A stretch of DNA of 64,000 bases from Trichodelitschia bisporula (Eukaryota > Ascomycota > Dothideomycetes > Phaeotrichales > Phaeotrichaceae), in the NCBI GenBank assembly GCA_010356995.1, contig ML996699.1, positions 713,697 to 777,696 on the forward strand, given 5' to 3'. A model generated the notes under the pieces. It did not search any database and had not been told where the DNA came from. It saw only the letters and a program-made list of their open reading frames with translations. Shown here piece after piece: positions 1 to 11,957 of this stretch. The position numbers and the translations under genes were made by a program. Position 1 is the first letter of the stretch. Each line of letters opens with the position of its first letter.

Positions 1-1709
1 GCAGGCTCCGTCCTGCGCCCCCCCAACTCCGCCCAAAAATGGCGCGACGCCGGTGCCCGCTTCGTAGGCGGCACCCTCGCCGGCGTCCGCTCGAAACTCG
101 GCTACCTATCCCGACTCGGCGTCGGCGGCGTGTGGCTCGGCCCCGTGTTAAAGCAGGTCCGCGGGCTGGAAACGTACCATGGGTACGGGGTGCAGGATTT
201 TCTGGCCGTGGAGAGCCGGCTGGGGACAAGGGAGGAGTTAAGAGAGGTGGTGAGGGAGGCTCATCGCGTGGGGATTTGTGTGGTGCTGGATGTTATATTG
301 AATCATGCGGGGGATGTGTTTGCGTATGAGAAGGAACGGCCGGTGTATGATGGGAGGGAGTATAAGGTGAAGGGGTGGTATGATGCGCGGCGCAAGGCTG
401 AGATTGCGTTCGGTCGTGGGGAGGTCGGGAAGGTAAAGGGGGTGTACCCGGATGGTGCGGTCTGGCCGGTGGAGTTGCAGGATCCGAGTTGCTGGACGCG
501 AAAGGGGCGGATTCGCGACTGGGATAAGGCGCCAGAGTATCTTGAGGGGGATTTCTTCGGGTTGAAGGCCTTGAGCCTGGGGGCGCACGCGGTGGATAAA
601 TTTGTTCCTACGCCCACGCTCAAGGCCTTGGTCGAGGTGTACAAGTTTTGGATCGCATACGCTGACCTCGATGGCTTAAGGATCGATACTGTCAAGCATA
701 TGGGCCATGGGCCGACGCGCTATTTCACCTCTTGTATAAAGGAGTTTGCGCAGGCGCTGGGAAAGGACAACTTTCTCATGGTAGGTGAGATTGCCGGTGC
801 AGGCGCGTTCGAGACCGTCGAAGTGACAGGTCTGGATGCAGCGCTGGGGATTGGGCACATGCAAGAAGCGCTGTGGAAAGTACCCAAGGGGCTTGAGGAC
901 CCGTCAGTAAGTGCGCTTCAGCCTCCCCCACCCGTCTGACAGCGTAGAAATACTTCTCCCTGTTCCGCAACGCCCCCTACAAGGAAAAGGGAAGCGGCCC
1001 TTGGTTCCGCAACAAAATCGTCACCATGATCGACGACCACGACCAAATCTGGCGTCTTACATCCAAGGGCCGCTTCTGCTCCGATCCTGTCGGCCAGAAA
1101 CTCATCTGTGCCGCGCTGGCGCTAAACCTGTGCACGTTGGGCATCCCATGCATATACTACGGCACCGAGCAGGGCTTCGACGGGGCCGGTGGATCTGGCA
1201 GCCAGGGACATCACTCGGACCAGTATATCCGCGAGGCGATGTTCGGCGGAGAGTTCGGAGCGTTTCGCACGAGGGATGTGCACTTCTTCCTTGAAGATAG
1301 TGAGATCTACCGCTTTATAGCCAATATCGTCAAGCTGCGCAGCGAGCACATTGCATTGAGGCGCGGGAGGCAGTTTCTGCGCGAGGTATCGTCGACAGGT
1401 ATTCGGTGGGGCTACCCAAAGATCAAAGGACAGCGGAGACGAGGCATTGTTGCTTGGTCCCGGGTGTTCAATGAGGTGGAGCTGCTGTGCGCGATTAGCA
1501 CTGACCCGGATAAGGCAACGGTGGCTTGGGTGGAGGTTGATCCTAGAATGAGTGCGGAAGGAAGTACCTTGGGTTGCTTGTATCCGGGAGGTGACGATGT
1601 CACTGTTCAGCGTAGGGGAGGCAGAGCGATGGTGAAGTTGATTGTTGAGGCGGGCAAATTCGTGGTGTATGGGCAGTCGAGCCATGTCGCAGTTTCATCC
1701 AAAATCTAG
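1..1709 (+). CDS. GH13 alpha-amylase-family glycoside hydrolase (5' partial)
   Basis: Glycoside hydrolase of the alpha-amylase family, acting on alpha-glucans or related sugars; the exact substrate cannot be read. The frame is open from base 1, so the start lies upstream of the window. Exons are 1-906 and 948-1709, with a 41-bp GTAAGT...TAG intron that joins DPS to KYFSLF in frame. The four conserved GH13 regions are visible: DVILNH (region I), GLRIDTVKH with the nucleophile Asp (II), VGEIAG with the acid/base Glu (III) and TMIDDHDQ with the transition-state Asp (IV). IPCIYYGTEQGF is also typical. No signal peptide can be judged. The C-terminal beta-domain has the GIVAWSRVFN / LLCAIST layout that I associate with bacterial-type family members, so an old bacterial origin is possible but is inference. 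The stop at 1707-1709 is clear. Confidence 0.93.
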
Positions 1710-2600
1710 ACACAACTTGATAGATGACGAATGCGCAGTTCTCCGCGTGCTTGATGGGGCTTCGGCTTTAACAAAGCGTGACGGCATACTTCAAGTGGAT
1801 ATCGGTTAGCCGGGGATGATCGATCAGAATTTACGATGGCCAGAGATGAGTCGGAGACATAAAATGATCCAGACCCTAATGTGAGGATGCGTGGGCGCAC
1901 ATTCCTGTCTCAACGCTCTCCAATGAAGCTCCGAACCTCATCACCACAACCAGCACCAACGTCAAGATAGACTCTTTTATGGCGCTTCCCAAGCGGCAGC
2001 CCTTGGAGAGCGCCGGCACGTACCGGACGGCAGCGAATCATAACCCCAGACGCTGCAGATCTGTCAAATCTCGCTGGCTAATATCTCTTCGGATCAAGGA
2101 CTGGTCCAATTCGGCCATCGTAACACGAATGGGACGACAGTCCCTTCAGCTGAAGGCTCAAGAGCATCAATGTCTTGCAGCATGCGCTGCGAAACTCCAC
2201 TCATCAAGCTGCTCCGCATCCGGAGGCACCAGGAAGAAGCACCAAACACGTCGAAGATCAAGCTGCATGTGCAGGGATAAAAGAGGATAGAAAGTGTGGA
2301 GTTTGAAGCCACTATTCAGTTGTGCGCGCTCTCACTGGTTGCTTCGCTATCCCCTCGCCAAAAGTTGACCCGTGCTGTGCAGGCCACCCTGCGACGCCTC
2401 TTTCTCCAAGCAAACGGTAGCAACCGCGTCCTAACCTTTTCTCCTTCCCTGACAACCTTTCATTCAACCCCTCCACTCCTCCTCGAATCCATCGTTACTC
2501 CTCCTTGCAGGTGTTGTCCAAGCTCTTCACATTCTACCTCACCTCCTCTTGGATTAATTGCCGCTTCTTCCCCCACCCCTTTTCGAGTGCCGCCTTCGCG
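1710..2600. other. intergenic: GH13 3' end and coiled-coil gene promoter/leader
   Basis: No convincing gene. The second half becomes CT-rich (about 2400-2600), as expected for the promoter and 5' leader of the coiled-coil gene starting at 2601. Short open frames on both strands have no recognisable content. Confidence 0.6.
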
Positions 2601-5600
2601 ATGGCAGACTCCACCGAAGAGACGACTCCGGTCAAGGCTCCGACCGTCGCCTCGGACAGCGACACAGCTCCCGCAAAGTCGTCTGCCATTGCTGAGCGGC
2701 TCAAGCAGTTCGAGAACAAGCACCCGAGTCAGAAGCCTGCGACGGCGACGACCGCACCTCCGAAGCGGGTGACCACCGCGTCGGCCTCGAAAACAACCCC
2801 TTCAACCACCCAGCGCTCGCCAACAGCCCCGAAGACAGCCAATGTGGCCCCTAAGTCATCCCTGGGTAGCAGCCTGAACAAGCCGCCCGCGCGTCCCACC
2901 GCAGGGACCACAGCCGCACGCCGTGGAACCGTCAACTCGAAGGCGTCAGCGTCGGACGCGGAGCTCCAGTCGCTCACATCGGGGGATGAGAAGAAGACTT
3001 CCAATGGCCTGAAGCGTCCGGCCGGAGCCGCTGGTACGCCTGGTTCTGCGGCTGCGGCTCGTGCTGCTGCTGCTAAGGCTCCTAGTACCGATCGGCGCAC
3101 TACACTCGGTTCATCGACCACTACTCGTCCTGCGGCATCTCGTCCGGGTGTTACGAGCCCAAGCAAGCCTCGTCCTCTGGTCGGTTCGACTGCGCGAGCT
3201 CCTCTGGCCTCGTCTACTCGCACTGCTCGGCCGGCTCCGAGCTCCACGGGGGCTAAGACAGCGGCTGCACCTGTCCGGAAGCCTACCACTGCGGCGGCGC
3301 CGTTGAAGACATCGTAAGTCTCACTTTACTGCATCTGTCCTTTTCGCCCCTTTAAGCTTGAAACGTCCCGTTCCGGGCTTGCAAACGGCATATCATCAGC
3401 GACGTTTCTTGCTCTGCATGTCCTTGTGCCGTCAAGCGCGAATAGGTACTAACCATACGTAGGACGTCCAAGTCGCTTGGGAAGGCCCCTGAACACTCTG
3501 GAGATGAGGCGGTTAGCAAGACAACCCATGGCTCGGCTGAAGAGTCTGCCCATATCGCAGAGCTGGAAACTAGGGTCAAGGAGCTTGAGGAGAAGAGCGA
3601 AGCCGAGAAGGCCAAGTACGAGGAGGCTGTCCGTGAAGAAGTTGAGGCCAGAACCAAGGATCTCAAAGAGCAGCTCGAAGCCCAGAAGGCCAAGTATGAC
3701 GAGGCAGTCCAGGCTCGCGAAGATGACAAAAAGGTTTTTAACCATCGGCTCACTGCTGCTGAGTCTGAAGTTGCTGATTCGGTTCGCTGCCAGTACATCG
3801 ATGACATGAACCAGCAGATCAACGAAATCAACAAGCTAAAATCGGCCATTAAGTCACATGAGGAAAATGCCGCCAGTACCGAGGAAGAGCGCGCCAAAGA
3901 GCGCGCCGACACTGCCGCGAAACTCAGTTCGTCCGAGGAGGAACTGTCGTCCTTCAAGGCTACACAGGAGTCAAAAGTCAAAGAACTCCAATCCGAGATC
4001 GAGAAGCTCCGTGAGGCTGCGAACGAGACCGCAGAACTTCGTGAAAGCAGGGATAAATCGGAAGCGACTGCTTCGAAGACCATCCAGGAGCTCGAGGCTA
4101 AGCTTGACAAAAAGGTTAGCGAGCTTGAGACTGCGAAGAAGGCGGCCGCGGAGTCTGCCGAGACGCAGAGCAAGCTGCAAGACAATCTTAAAACCCTGGA
4201 GCAGGAGAAGCAGGACCAGTCCAATGCCGGCAAGCAAGCCCTGGAAGACCTTCAGCAGGAGCTCATTGAGGAGAAGCGGAAGGGATCCGACAACCAACAG
4301 GTCATCGATGTGTTGCAGGCCAAGATCAAGGAGTTCGAGCAGGTTGAGGCCGATACAGCTAAGGAGCACGGCATGGAGGTCGAAACGCTTCAAAAGAAGC
4401 TTGAAGACACCAAGCAGCAGCTTGCGACGGCCACCGATGAAAAGACGGCAAAGGCTGATGAACTCAAAGAACTTCAGCCGATCATCAGTAAGCTGCAGGA
4501 TGATCTCAAGCACCGCGAGCAAGAGAAGGCCGATTCGGATGCGGTCATCAAAGAGCTTCAGGGGGATTTGGCCGGCCTCAATCGCCATGAAACGGACCTG
4601 AACGCCGAACTTGAGGCTAGCAAGGAAGTGAACGCTAGCCTCGAGGCTCAGGTCAAGGAGGCGGAGCAGAAGCTTGCAGTGGAACAGAAGAAGCGATCTG
4701 ATCTCCAGGCTAACCTGGAGTCATCCGAGGGTGCGCTTGCAGCTGAGACCCAGCGTCTGAAAGCGGAGCTTGAGCAGTTGACGGAGAAGTACAACACCGC
4801 CCAAAAGGAGCATCAGGCTACGTTGGCGAGCCTTAAGGAGGAGCACGAGACTCAGATCGCCAAGCTCAAAGGTAAGCACCGGACCCTGGGAGGTGGTCGA
4901 AAAGGCCTATGATACGCTTGGGTATTGTTCTAACATTGCTAGATCAACTTGAAGCTGCTACTAAGAACTGTGCCGAGCTGGAGAGCAAGACTTCCGCCCT
5001 TGAGAAGGAGATCGCCAATGTGAAGGAAGCTCGTGCATCTGACGTTGATAAATTTGCCACATCGGAATCTAAACTTGCCGATGCTCTCGCTGCCAACGAC
5101 AAGATTGTGAGCGAACTCAAGTCTAGCCATGCCGAGGAGCTTTCCACCGCGCTGAAAGAAACCGAAGCCCAAAAGGATGCACTTGAGGCATTGAAAACCG
5201 ATCTTGGCTCGAAATTCGAAACTGCCGTTGGTTCTTTGAAGGCCCAGATCGCTGAGCTTGAGGCAGCCAAGGGTAACCATGAGTCTGCCCTCCAGGATGC
5301 TAAGAAGACCCATAGCTCCGAATTGGCAGTCCTCCAGTCCGAGAAGGATTCCTTGCTTGCCGAACTCAACGCACTCAAGTCTAAGAGCGCGGAAGTCGAA
5401 AAGACGCAGTCTGCCTCGGAAGCCCAGCTCGCGGAGGCCCTCGCTGCGAAGGCCACTCTTCAGGACAAGCTCGCCACCGCTAAAGCCGGTCAGCGCTCCA
5501 TGGAAGACAGCCATGGAGAGTCTCTCCGCAAGCTGGAAGAAAAGCTGGCTGAGCAGGCGAAGCTTCACGAAGAAGAGACCATGGCTCTCAGCAGCAAGCA

Positions 5601-6491
5601 CACCTCCTCCCTTTCTGAGTCTGAAAAGAAGCACGAGACCGAGGTTGCCGCTCTTCGCTCGGAGCTCGAGGCCCAGGCATCTCAGAACGAGTCGCAGTCC
5701 AAGGCCGCCCACGCCAAAGCTGTGTCCGAGCTCGAGGAGAAGCTCAAGGCTAGCGAGACGAAGGCTAAGCAGGCCGAAGCCGAGTGTGAGAAGGCACGCA
5801 AAGATGCTAAAGCCGAGCTCGAAAAGCTCCGCAAGGAGCGTGATGAAGCCAAGGAAGCTGCCGAAGAGATTGGAGAGAAGGTCGTTGAGATCGCTACGCT
5901 TAAGAACGAGTTGGCGGAGAAGACCCAGCGGCTCAAGGACGCGAACGAGAAGCTGGACGCACGTTCCGTCGACGCGGAGCGCCTGGCGAAGCTTGATCTC
6001 GCCGCGAAGGAAGAGAAGGATCAGCTGCTCTCAAAGTTGTCGAAGTCGGAGACGACTTACAAAGCCCTGCAGCAGGAGCTGGCGAGCAAGAAGGAGGAAC
6101 TTACAAAGCTCTCCAGGCGGTCCCCGTCTCCGAGTCTCAAGGCCAGCAAGTGGGCCCAGAGCGAGGCCGGTCCCGACGGTTCCACGACCGGCGAGTCCGC
6201 TGCGGACGCGAGCGTTGCGTCTTCTCAGGTGGGTGACGATGAATCAGATGCATTCGAGGGAACTGTTAGACTCCCTCCCTATGTGGTGTCATTCCTCTGA
6301 ATTTTGAGTTCTGTTGCTGACCGGTGGTGTTTGCAGATGAATGAGGTGCTCGAGCAGATGGAAGCTCTGGAGGATCTTAATCTCCGTGCTCAAGCCGAGA
6401 ACGAAAAGTGAGCTTACCGTTGTTTGGCCCCAGACGCTGTGAACTGAAGCTAATGTGATGCAGCATGCTTCGGATTCTTTCGACCATGTAG
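2601..6491 (+). CDS. large coiled-coil protein with basic Pro/Thr/Ser/Ala-rich head
   Basis: Unnamed structural coiled-coil protein of 1168 residues, of the kind often annotated 'M protein repeat' in filamentous fungi. Five exons: 2601-3313, 3463-4871, 4943-6228, 6337-6407 and 6464-6491. All introns are GT-AG and the joined length is a multiple of three. Residues 1-240 are disordered, basic and rich in Thr, Ala, Pro and Ser (starts MADSTEETTPVKAP, with an early AIAERLKQFENKHP helix). From about residue 270 to 1090 the protein is almost pure heptad-type Glu/Lys/Leu/Ala coiled coil. It ends in MNEVLEQMEALEDLN and MLRILSTM. The head could bind microtubules or nucleic acid, but that is inference. 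The ATG at 2601 (context GCGATGGCAG) begins the longest sensible model; an upstream in-frame extension lacks a good ATG. Confidence 0.9.
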
Positions 6492-7668
6492 ATGCGGGTG
6501 CCTGAGTTCGGGGAGGCCTGCCTCCTCACAGTGATTCGCTACCCCGTGTCACGATGCTCAGCGCAGGTGAGTTTGGTATTCCAACAGAATATGGAACACA
6601 TCGGCAAGTCTGGTTATTTTTTTGTTCTTCTCTAAATCGCATCCGATTTTGCCTACAGGCGCGCAGGATGACCTGTCGTCGCCTTGGTTTGCTTTCTGAT
6701 GCTCTGTATCGTGGCCTTCGGATTTGTAGCGTTGCTCCAACGCCTGCTCAGATACCCCCTTAACTGCGCGCTGAATTACCAAAAGGAGATTGTTTTTCAA
6801 CTTGTGTGAAAGGTGCACGTACCGGTGTATAGGAATTGTACTGCTCTCATGCACGATGTCGTCTGCGCCGCGGTGCTTCGGTTTTGATGCTGATGCCCTG
6901 CTCACTGTGCCGGCTTCGCCGCCGCTTCTCTCACCGTCGTGTCAGACTACCTTTGTATTTGACCTCGTCGTCGAACGATACCTAAGGCATTTTCAACCTG
7001 TCATTGTGGCTCGACTACACTGTCCACCGTCGGTCCAAGTCGCCTCACCCATACCCGAAGGTGGTTCTTCCAGCAGCACCCAATGCTCCCCACCGCTCAC
7101 AGCTCCCCCACCTACCTGCCGTCCGCCGCACTGGACAGCCAACCAACGCCTCCTATTACCACCACAGTCCTCTCCACGTCTTGCTCCTTCCTCCCCGCCG
7201 TCTGCCCCGCTTCTGCTCCTTCCCTCCCTCCCCACTACCGCCCCCGTTGTCATCCGCGCCTTCCCCCACTTCCCCATGCTCCTTCCTCCCAACGGTGCCA
7301 TCCGGCCACCATTCAGCCAGTCTCCGTCCGTCGTGCCTTCCAACTCTGCACCTGGAATGCGTCACAATGACTGTGTTCCATTGCCCCGCATCCCATTCGA
7401 GTCGCCGATGACGCAAGTCTCCCTGTCGGAAAGTTCTCGCTAGCGCGAAGCCATGGGTATAAAAGGGTTTGCTCGCTGGTCTTCTTCTCCGTTTCTTTTC
7501 ATCATCTGTCAAACACTTCGCTGCCATCATCTCTCAATCCACGTCTCTCAATCCCACTTTCAATCCTCTCAATCCTCATCTCTCAATCCTCACCTCTCAA
7601 GCTCTTCAAGCAACCTTCCCTCAAACCCTTTGAGGCATCATCATCTCAAGCTCTTCGAGCTATATACG
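6492..7668. other. intergenic: terminator region and CT-rich promoter
   Basis: No supported gene. An open frame from an ATG at 6856 to 7443 (about 195 residues) is extremely Pro/Ser-rich, has no recognisable domain and lies in CT-rich DNA, so I treat it as chance. A TATA-like GGTATAAAAGG at about 7455-7465 is followed by repeated CTCTCAATCC-type pyrimidine tracts (7530-7640), a typical fungal promoter and leader for whatever is transcribed rightwards from about 7.67 kb. Confidence 0.5.
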
Positions 7669-8990
7669 ATGCGGACCACTCCACCGTTCTATACCGCCAC
7701 ATGCCCTTGAGCGGCTTGCAAGGCTGTCCACTGTGTGGTCGTCCAACCTGCCCGAGAACCAGGCGGATAGTCCGGTTCGCATCATCGATCCAGACAGCCT
7801 TCGGGGGCCGGAGCCAACCGATCGTCCTTCAACAGCCACGGCCAACGACGAGGTTATCGCTTTCGACTCCCTTCATCGCCGCACACCCCTCGAGCCGCTT
7901 TTGCAACGCTTCGAGGCAGTCGGCGGCTTGTGCCATTTGAGAGCAATCGACGTCTTCTTTCCAGTCGACAACATAGACTCCATCAAACCGGGCGCCGCGC
8001 TGCTTTGCCGACATTTGGATGTATGCCTGTCACCCATACCGGACGGCTGACGCCCTCTGGAAGCGCGTGCTCACCCTGGCACCGAAGATAAAGCTGAAGG
8101 AAGCCGTGGAGCCTTTCGGTATCATCCGCATTGAACATTTCAATCTGTGGCCGAACCCGACCCATCCGAGCCTGTCCGACACGCCAGATACAAGCATGCC
8201 GCCTAGCCACGTGGGCTGGCTGCCTGGCTTCAACCCCAGCAGCGACGGGCCCATGGAGCTTGCCGTGTGGCATATGTGGGGTGATTTTTGTCATGATCGA
8301 TGATGTTGTCGAGTGAGAGCTTGCCAGCGCGGCGCCTCCCGCTGTCAAAGCTGTAGTGCCCATGCTCATAGATGTCGGAGTCGGAGCACCGCCGCAGTAT
8401 CTTGCCGTAATCCAGCTCAAGAACGGGCTGATGCGCGCCCTCCCTCTCATCCTCGACGTCGCCGGCCGAATGACCCACCGGGAACTGCAGCAAACTTTCA
8501 GCATTGGCTCCATTCACTATGTGATTCGGAATATGTGGGAGCGCAACAAACCGACCATCCTCGCCCGCATGGGGTGGCACCTCTGTGGACCTTCATATCC
8601 CGGCCTGGACGACGCAGCTTTGAGTCGAATGGCGATGCGCTCCATCAGCAACTCGCGTTGTGTCTGCCTCATCATCATCTGCCCGCTTCTCGCTCCCGAG
8701 TGGAGCACTTGCTGGTGCGTTCGGAGCCGCTGCCGAGGACCGGGACGAGTCTGTGGGCGTGCCTGCGCCGTCGGGAACACCTGTTACTTTGCCGCTGGCC
8801 GAGGCATTCGCGCTCAACAGCGTGCTTGCAGACGCTGGTGACAGCGACGGCCCCGTCCTGCGACTGTCAACTCCCACCGACAGACCTACTACTGCTCGGT
8901 ATCGCGCCTCCACACATCACCTTGAATTCTATATACTCATCGCCCGATACCTCCGCATTCGGTTGCTCGGTTCTCAAAGCTCTCTGTAAA
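7660..8990 (+). pseudogene. possible degraded or multi-exon hypothetical gene
   Basis: I do not recognise this stretch. Three successive plus-strand open blocks read like protein. They are about 7660-8050 (with FEAVGGLCHLRAIDVFFPVD), about 8040-8303 (with PFGIIRIEHFNLWPNP and MELAVWHMWGDF) and about 8356-8640 (with IGSIHYVIRNMWERNK). They lie in different frames. One join, a GTGAGA...GTAG intron near 8310-8355, is plausible; the others lack clean splice sites, and no good ATG opens the first block. The TATA box near 7460 and the CT-rich leader point towards a start here. It may be a gene with unusual introns or one decaying through frameshifts. Minus-strand frames of similar length exist, so even the strand is uncertain. 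Confidence 0.3.
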
Positions 8991-9638
8991 TCGCTACCTT
9001 CAGTCGGTTCCGCAAAACGATATAAATGGATGGAATGGTGGAGCCATCTACCATCAAGCCTACCTGCGTCCATGCGGTGGAGCAGGTACAACTCGTGAGA
9101 CGTCTTTGCCGGTCGGCGGGCCTATGAAGCTATGCATGAGGAGATGGAGTATAATATTTCACAGGCTGGCAACCGCGAACCCAGGCGTCGGCGAACGACG
9201 TCACCTGGAGCTTCGTCAGCCGGCTGCCGCAGCTAGCCAGGACAACTAGATAGAACAATGAAAGTTTCACCCCACCAATCTCCTGCGTCACTCTCACAGC
9301 CGAGGCTCCAGAGATCCTTGGTATCATAATTGAGGAGAGAGTCCCGGTGAAGGGCATCGATGAGGTACTCACCCATGCTATCGTCGACGGAGCTCCCGCG
9401 GAAGGGGACGAGGCTGTATATAGAGTTTGACTGCTAGCTCGAGAGAATTGACTCAGTTGCTGTGGCTTTAAATCTGCTCTGTTGATGTGATATCTGCAAT
9501 TCTTCACGTATACCTTGATTTCATTACACGGTGTCAATCTTATGCCCTGTCTCACGTTCAAGGCAAGCTGTAGCGGCCTCTAGATTGTTTTAACATAACG
9601 ACACGACCTTACATTCGCTTGGTCTATCCCGGAAGCAC
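8991..9638. other. intergenic
   Basis: Nothing supported. A minus-strand open frame at 9130-9561 has no domain, no composition bias typical of the neighbours and no splice context. Confidence 0.5.
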
Positions 9639-10859
9639 TCACTCCACTCTCTCGATCTCCTCAGGATACACCAACCCGCCCTGTTTGCGTACCTCATCCA
9701 TAACCTCCATAATCAACACACTCTCATCCCAGCCCTCCAACGCCCCCTCCTTCCTCCCCTCAATCACACACCTCGCCGCCTCATCCGCCTCCCAGAACAT
9801 CCCATGCCCCTCCCCCTCCGCATTCGTCGGCCCCCCAAACCCATTAAACCACTTACTCCCGATCCCCGGCCCGGGCTGCGCCCAATCCTTCTCCTCCACC
9901 GTCCCATCCAGCAGCACCACGCGCGTCTTGGTCGGCCGATACGTCGGCGGAAAAACCTGCACTTCGCCCTTAGGCCCCTGGATCCGCACGGACGGCGCAC
10001 TCCCCCGGCCCCCCGGGTCCGTGTCCACGCGCATCGAGGTAGTAGCGATGCCATGCGCGTCGCCGCCTGCGTCCTGCGCTCGGGGGAATACGACTACAAC
10101 GGTGCACATTTCGTCCGCGCCCGTCGGGCCGTAGTGCGCCATGGCACTCACGACGCGCGGCGGGGTTTGGCCCGTGCCTGCGCGCCAGAGGGCTGTGAAC
10201 ACCCAGGTTAGACTGTAGATGCCCATGTCGAGCAGGGCGCCGCCTGCGAGCGCGGGGTTGACCATCCGGTGCGCGCCGTCGGGGAAGGAGGTGTGCGGCT
10301 CGGTGGCTACGCTGCAGTCGGCTAGGACGCGGGTTACGGGCCCAAGGCGACCGGATTGAATAACCTCGCGCACGTACGCAGTGAGGGGGAAGTACCGCGT
10401 CCAGACTGCTTCCATGAGAAGCACGCCGCGCTCGCGGGCGGTCTCTACCAGGTGCCGGGCTTGCGCGGCGTTGACGGTTAGGGCTTTTTCGCAGAGGACG
10501 TGTTTCCCGCCGCGGAGGGCGAGGAGTGCGTTGGTGTAGTGGTGGCTGTGGGGCGTGGCGATGTAGACTATGTCGACGGAGGGGTCGGCGATTAGGTCTG
10601 CGTAGGAGCCGTAGGGTTTTGCGGAGGGGGGCGCGTTGACGGTGCGTAGGAAGGATTCGGCTTTGGATTGCGAGGAGGAGGAGGCGGCGGCCACCACGGT
10701 GTGGCGTAGGTTGGTTACGCCCCGCGTCGTGGGGTCGGTGAGTAGGTCGCGGGTGCTGGTGGGTTAGTGGGGTGTGAGATGGGGAAGGGGGACGTACAAG
10801 GTCAGCGCGATGCCGCCGGTGGCGAGGATGCCCCAGCGGATGGTTCTGGGCTCGGTCAT
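9639..10859 (-). CDS. Gfo/Idh/MocA-family NAD(P)-dependent oxidoreductase
   Basis: Predicted cytosolic dehydrogenase of 392 residues in the Gfo/Idh/MocA family, resembling fungal dihydrodiol/D-xylose 1-dehydrogenase-like members. Two exons on the minus strand: 10859-10798 and 10755-9639, with a 42-bp GTACGT...CAG intron. The start MTEPRTIRWGILATGGIA gives the beta-alpha-beta nucleotide-binding fold (GILATGGIA in place of GxGxxG). Then come the family hallmarks DIVYIATPHSHHY, GGKHVLCEKALTVNA (the CEKP-like motif with catalytic Lys, here EKA) and GVLLMEAVWTRYFP. The C-terminal alpha/beta substrate domain follows, with GGALLDMGIYSL. The ATG is the only one that keeps the Rossmann start. The Pro of the canonical EKP motif is Ala here, as in some dihydrodiol dehydrogenase relatives. 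The substrate is unknown. Confidence 0.94.
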
Positions 10860-11648
10860 TGCGATGGTGAGGTAGGCTGCGAGGTGATGGATACTGAGGG
10901 GAGGACGATGGCGAGAGAGAGGCTTTCACGATATCTTTTGAAAGGAGGGGAAGGTGGGGGGTCAAGGTGGGGTGAAGGGGAGCTCGGCTACGGTTTCGTC
11001 ATCGCGGGGGTAATCCTAGCTCTGTGCGATGCAACCCTCATCTTGCTTCCTCGCCTAGAATTGCCGATCTGATTCCATCGGGACGGAGCAGAGAGCCCTC
11101 AAACCTCCCTCACGGTATCTGAGCTGAACATAAGGTTTGGAAAGGCGGACCACAACAATGTGGCAGCTCTTAGATCCATCCTTGTGTTCTCACACCAACA
11201 GGTTAAGCATACTCGTATGCCTGAAGCAATGGATTGCAATTTGAACTGGCGCTGAAACTCCAGTTCAGTGAGGATGCCGCTTTGAAAGTCCCTAGAGGGG
11301 AGAGTCTGTCGAGAATTCGCCCTTTCTACGAATTGGATAGAACCAGAAACTTTGAGGAGAGACGCTACGTCCCCTAAATTCAGCAACACCGGTGGCACGA
11401 TACGCGCGGCCGCCGCGGCTTGGGCGCATACAGCGCCCAAGGACGATGCGTGGTGGGGCCGGATGCTGAGCTGAAGCGCGGCTGCATCGTGAGGCTGAAT
11501 ATTAGCGCGCTGAGTTTTCCCACCGAGTTTTCATACTGTGCTGGAAGTGCTTTTGAACATCGGCGATTTCGTCCCAGCTCGTCGTGACGAATGCTCCAAG
11601 CAAAAAGAAAACTCCCCAGCCACGGAATGGAAGGGAGAAAAAGATATG
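10860..11648. other. intergenic
   Basis: Divergent upstream region of the oxidoreductase, then the downstream flank of the tRNA gene. A minus-strand open frame at 11099-11440 shows nothing recognisable. Confidence 0.5.
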
Positions 11649-11729
11649 CGACAGTGACAGGATTCGAACCTGTGCGACCGAAGCCATATGATTTCTAGTC
11701 ATACCCATTAACCACTCTGGCACACTGTC
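11649..11729 (-). tRNA. tRNA-Ser(AGA)
   Basis: On the minus strand the sequence folds as a serine tRNA. Acceptor GACAGTG pairs with CACTGTC, followed by discriminator G. The D-loop is AGTGGTTAATGGG, the anticodon stem is TATGA/TCATA and the loop CTAGAAA presents the anticodon AGA. A long variable arm follows (the class II hallmark of Ser), then the T-arm CAGGTTCGAATCCTG, which also holds the B box. There is no intron; 81 nt is the normal length. Confidence 0.96.
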
Positions 11730-11957
11730 CTTTGATGAGAAGAGAAGCTTAAAAGCAGTTCATGCCCGGGAAGGCAAGCTCGTCCGGCGACAAGCTGAAA
11801 GGGAAGCAGTTCACGATATGCCATGAGTTGAACGTCAGATTGGCTCTGTCAAGCAGTTAATGCATTCATTTCATCGTAAAACCGCAATACCAGATATCTT
11901 CAGCAACCGAAATAACGCCCGCATTCAGCACTCTATCCACCCGTGCTTAATAACCCT

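Noticed and set aside
907-947. Stop codon in the GH13 frame suggesting a pseudogene
   Set aside because: A clean GTAAGT...TAG intron removes it and restores a conserved junction.
6856-7443. ATG-initiated Pro/Ser-rich frame
   Set aside because: Pyrimidine-rich promoter DNA gives such frames by chance; no conserved motif.
9130-9561. Minus-strand 143-residue frame
   Set aside because: No recognisable features and no convincing start.
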